From: Gryganskiella cystojenkinii
Taxonomy: Eukaryota; Mortierellomycota; Mortierellomycetes; Mortierellales; Mortierellaceae
Direction of reading: 5' to 3'
Assembly: GCA_015852425.1 (NCBI GenBank)
Contig: JAAAIG010000161.1
Coordinates: 1-56,124 of the forward strand
DNA length: 56,124 nucleotides
Shown: positions 54,690 to 56,124 of the stretch, in pieces
Numbering within the stretch: position 1 is the first letter of the stretch
Layout: each line of letters begins with the position of its first letter
The notes under the pieces: generated by a model
What the model saw: only the letters and a program-made list of their open reading frames with translations
Databases searched by the model: none
What the model was told of the DNA's origin: nothing
Program-made: the position numbers and the translations under genes

Positions 54690-55657
54690 AAAACAGGTCG
54701 CGTGATTCCAAGGTTGACCAACCTTTCCCTTAAAAAAAATACTCATATTCACATCCACATCATCATCACTTTCAAATCTTTCATTCCCACACCAACAGCA
54801 ACAACACACATGACGATACCAGATAGCCTCTTCAGTCTACAAAAAATATTATTTCTTATGAAGTGCAAAACACGCAAGTAAACAAAGAGAAAAACGAACC
54901 GTTCAGGTCCGCAAAACACTGATCCAGCTTGACATCGTTGTTAAAAAAAAAAAAAGAATCCAAAAAAAGGTCGCTGGTTTAAAATGGTAGAGTCACGTGA
55001 TGAAATTAAATTTGTGAAAAGGTCTCCGTCTTCCTTAAGTATTCCAGCGCTCTTTGAGTGGATTGAGCCTCCTTTGCTTTGATCCAAATTTCTTGGTAAT
55101 GATTCGAGACCAGAAATCGATTTTGGACGATGGGCGCATCCGAATCTACAAGGACGATCTGCCATCCATCGATCGACATTCACCAATGATACCTGCATCA
55201 ACCACCCTGCCAAACGCAACACCTACTATCAACATACCAGGATGCAACCTTTTTACGGAAAAAAAAAACTTTGCTCCTACCATCAACTTTGGGAATCAGA
55301 GCTAGCAATTACCCAGCATGATTTCCATTAGTGAAATCCGACTCATTCAGAAGTCCAAAGGATCGATCGTCATTCAATGACTTCACAGGAGCTATGATTC
55401 ATCATCGAACAAAGAACCAGACACCTTATGAATCTCCCGGTCAGGAGAAACATCACTTGTTTGGGATCAACCTACTGACTGAGATCAATCTCTATTTTTT
55501 CTTTCCTTTATGCTCCAACCTGTCATCATTAATCTGGATCTCTGCTTCAACAACAAACGGATTCCTATTATAATCGGGAAACTTCATTTCTGTTGCTCTT
55601 TGACTGGATGCTACAATCAATCTCTACATGGAACCATTACCTTGAACTCAACAGACC
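54690..55657. other. Intergenic region upstream of the eL13 gene
   Basis: About 970 bases: the 3' region of the membrane protein gene, then the presumed promoter of the ribosomal protein gene. Open frames here lack recognisable motifs. No tRNA or other RNA gene was recognised. Confidence 0.45.
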
Positions 55658-56124
55658 ATGAAGCACAACAACCAATTGCCCGGAGAGGTGCGTATTTTCA
55701 ACATATAAAGTCAAATCAGAGCCACAGCGGGCATGGAGGAGGAGAAGGACGAGGAACAGCTTTAGACTATCTGTTGCAGGATCGCGAGTCTGTCGTTCAA
55801 AGGATCCTCTCTCTCAGACATCTGGTCTGCTTACTACATGACTTATTGAGAGGAAGCTTTGATCGTACATCGAACGAACCGAATAGCAACACTAGTCGAG
55901 ACTACTGGCCCTCTGCTTCTCAACAAACTTCCATGCCCTTGAAGCAAAAAGGTTTGCAAAGATTGAAACTCTTGGCGGCTGGATATTAACCAACCTTTTT
56001 TCTCTTCTTTTTCAACAGCACTTCCGCAAGGACTGGCAGTCGCGTGTCAAGACCTGGTTGGATCAGCCTGGTCGCAAGAAGTCCAGACGTATCGCGCGTG
56101 TCCAGAAGGCCGCCCGTATCGCCC
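55658..56124 (+). CDS. RPL13: 60S ribosomal protein eL13 (5' part; continues past the window)
   Basis: Exon 1 (55658-55687) encodes [10 protein letters not shown]. After a 331-bp GT-AG intron (gtgcgt to caacag), exon 2 starts at 56019 with [20 protein letters not shown], then [14 protein letters not shown], and runs off the end. The phase is 0 at the junction. This is the N-terminus of eL13, which begins with a short HNNQ/P segment and then HFxKDWQxRV and RRxxRxxKAxxIAP in eukaryotes. It is a structural protein of the large ribosomal subunit. A tiny first exon followed by an intron near the start codon is common in fungal ribosomal protein genes. An unrelated open frame (55510-55989) crosses exon 1 and most of the intron and is ignored because the homology supports splicing. 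Confidence 0.93.

Noticed and set aside
55510..55989. Open frame of 159 codons in front of the eL13 exon
   Set aside because: It crosses the 30-base first exon and most of the intron of RPL13. The eL13 N-terminus joins perfectly when spliced, so this frame is a chance reading.
55688..56018. Possible intron-encoded snoRNA in the eL13 intron
   Set aside because: No RUGAUGA/CUGA box pair with a terminal stem, and no H/ACA layout, could be found by reading.
1..56124. tRNA, rRNA or CRISPR features
   Set aside because: No cloverleaf with A/B boxes, no 5S or large rRNA sequence and no spaced palindromic repeats were recognised by eye. A covariance-model scan was not possible.

Overview
The window looks like nuclear DNA from an early-diverging filamentous fungus, most likely Mortierellaceae (Mortierella in the broad sense). 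Genes carry several short GT-AG introns (about 60-180 bp, a few of 300-800 bp) with CTAAC-like branch sites. Leaders are pyrimidine-rich, many proteins carry Gln/His/Ser/Pro tracts, and there is a family of 28-residue leucine-rich-repeat proteins with an F-box-like N-terminus of the kind expanded in Mortierella. The assignment is an inference from style and gene content. Exon limits were worked out by hand from splice sites, reading phase and family homology. An N run at 44590-44599 marks an assembly gap.

Layout: 1-2335 (+) 3' part of a peptidase S41 gene. 2336-6434 gene-poor, holding a 0.9-kb foldback inverted repeat at 3461-4368. 6435-6974 (-) small secreted Cys-rich GPI-type protein. 7974-9138 (+) Mcm1-type MADS-box factor. 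9570-10823 (+) retromer subunit VPS29, whose first exon is only the ATG. 11053-18727 (-) DNA polymerase epsilon catalytic subunit in nine exons, tail to tail with VPS29.

19191-29100 is an accessory island. It has two intact F-box/LRR genes (19191-20354 and 27284-28762, both -), a badly broken third copy (21604-23005) with a relic of a retrotransposon gag-like ORF directly upstream (23010-23399), a duplicated LRR 5' flank without its gene body (26548-26835), and an intact aldonolactone-oxidase-like FAD enzyme (24137-25810, +).

29594-34126 (-) encodes a large membrane RING-H2 protein, head to head with a CorA-type Mg2+ transporter (34777-37398, +). 37599-38266 (-) is the proteasomal ubiquitin receptor Rpn13, reduced to its Pru domain. 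38796-41076 (-) is a secreted, GPI-type polysaccharide-deacetylase-fold protein whose metal-binding and catalytic residues are gone. 42241-46852 (+) is a Pumilio-family RNA-binding protein with a full eight-repeat code, overlapping an acidic unknown protein at 46827-47276 (-). About 5.3 kb without recognisable genes follows, ending in a roughly 1-kb pyrimidine-rich leader in front of a conserved fungal membrane/coiled-coil protein (52587-54689, +). The window closes with the first two exons of ribosomal protein eL13 (55658-56124, +).

Most genes are housekeeping (replication, retromer, proteasome, ribosome, Mg2+ uptake, mRNA control) and are not functionally linked. No dedicated multi-gene system is evident. 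The most unusual items are the catalytically dead deacetylase-fold surface protein, the decaying F-box/LRR island, the foldback element, and a 22-base G tract lying where a POL2 splice acceptor must be.
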